DNA of 6,150 nucleotides from Betaproteobacteria bacterium (GTDB lineage: Bacteria > Pseudomonadota > Gammaproteobacteria > Burkholderiales > SG8-41): contig JAHZNX010000141.1 in NCBI GenBank assembly GCA_020028375.1, positions 1 to 6,150 of the forward strand, given 5' to 3'. Within the stretch, counting starts at the first letter, position 1. Each line of letters starts with the position of its first letter. Both the position numbers and the translations under genes were made by a program. Shown one piece after another: positions 5,702 to 6,150 of the stretch. The notes beneath the pieces are model-generated. The model was not told the DNA's origin, ran no database searches, and saw only the letters and a program-made list of their open reading frames with translations.

Positions 5702-6150
5702 GCGGTCAGCAAGTGCCGCAGCGTCGAGCGGGCGTACTGGTATCCCCCGGTCCACTTGCTCGCGCGCGGTCCGGCGATGTTGAGGACCGAGACGCGGTTG
5801 CGTTCGATGAAGGCCGCAAGCTTGAGAGCGGCGTTGTGCGGCCCGGTGTGCGTGGCGTCGATCAGCTCGAACGGCTTGCCGTGCTCGACGCAGTGGTCCA
5901 TGGTCTGGCGCGTGCCGCCCTCCAGCGTCCCGGAATAGAGAATCGCCGTGCCGTCGCTGTCGAGCACGTTCTGCAGGGTGCGTTCTTCGTAGCCGGCGCC
6001 CGCCAGCTCCTGCAACGGGTAACGCTCCGGTAACGGGCCGTCCTCCGCAACGCGCCCCTCGGGCGCCCACCCGCCGCAGGGAAATCCCGCCTCGAGCGCG
6101 GCGTCGAGTGCGCCGCGGTCAACGCCGGTCTGTCCGCCGGAGACGATTTT
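5668..6150 (-). CDS. Putative molybdenum carrier / circularly permuted YpsA-like SLOG protein (5' partial)
   Basis: The minus-strand frame is open from the window edge to a TAG at 5670-5668, giving 160 visible residues. It opens with KIVSGGQTGVDRGALDAAL, the N-terminal signature of this family, so only a few residues are probably missing. Further marks, numbered from the edge, are CGGWAPEGR near 25-33, SDGTAILYSG at 65-74, GGTRQTMDHC at 78-87, and LNIAGPRASKWTGGY at 123-137. The family is often annotated 'putative molybdenum carrier protein' because of a structural match. Comparative work places it in the SLOG superfamily, whose members bind nucleotides or related ligands; the Gly-rich segments fit a Rossmann-like binding site. 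Function in this organism is unknown, and no molybdenum cofactor genes are nearby. A TTG at 6015-6013 could serve as a start on paper but would remove the conserved N-terminal motif, so the start lies beyond the window. Confidence 0.88.
   Translation of the reverse strand, partial: KIVSGGQTGVDRGALDAALEAGFPCGGWAPEGRVAEDGPLPERYPLQELAGAGYEERTLQNVLDSDGTAILYSGTLEGGTRQTMDHCVEHGKPFELIDATHTGPHNAALKLAAFIERNRVSVLNIAGPRASKWTGGYQYARSTLRHLLTAPAASGRPVRR

Noticed and set aside
5668..6015. A short 115-residue version of the SLOG protein starting at TTG 6015
   Set aside because: The frame continues open to the window edge and encodes the conserved GGQTGVDRG motif upstream, so the short form is a truncated reading.
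1..6150. CRISPR arrays, transposons, tRNA genes, phage or defence genes
   Set aside because: No regularly spaced repeats, transposase motifs, cloverleaf-like sequences or toxin/nuclease domains were seen, and all six genes have ordinary metabolic, envelope or GTPase families.

Overview
The window is high-GC, densely packed bacterial chromosomal DNA. The best guess at its source is a betaproteobacterium (Burkholderiales-like or an uncultured relative). The main evidence is a protein at 751-1542 that reads like the N-terminal half of a betaproteobacterial PilQ, and a TcuA-like flavoprotein paired with an MmgE/PrpD protein. This placement is inferred from protein resemblance, not from a marker gene.

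There are six genes, strictly alternating in strand. (1) 1-785 (+), cut at its 5' end, is an MBL-fold hydrolase of the LACTB2-like type with a C-terminal winged helix. (2) 751-1542 (-) is a secreted protein with two AMIN domains, equivalent to the front of PilQ but without the secretin part; its 3' end overlaps gene 1 by 35 bp. (3) 1665-2684 (+) is a DRG/Obg-type GTPase with a C-terminal TGS domain and an altered G3 motif. (4) 2716-4119 (-) is an MmgE/PrpD-family protein. (5) 4173-5645 (+) is an FAD-dependent dehydrogenase resembling tricarballylate dehydrogenase TcuA. (6) 5668-6150 (-), cut at its 5' end, is a SLOG-fold 'putative molybdenum carrier' (circularly permuted YpsA-like) protein.

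The clearest functional link is between genes 4 and 5. They are divergently transcribed from a 53-bp spacer. TcuA-type enzymes make cis-aconitate, and MmgE/PrpD enzymes handle methylcitrate or cis-aconitate-like acids, so the two may form a small tricarboxylic-acid catabolic module (inference). The other genes look like unrelated single-gene transcription units. Spacers are 122 bp (genes 2/3, divergent), 31 bp (3/4, convergent), 53 bp (4/5, divergent) and 22 bp (5/6, convergent). No stretch over 300 bases lacks a gene. I saw no rRNA, tRNA, CRISPR array, insertion sequence or phage gene.

No clearly new defence or mobile system is visible. The items most worth a second look are the secretin-less PilQ-like AMIN protein, the TcuA/PrpD divergent pair with overlapping -10 elements, and the GTPase with a non-canonical G3.
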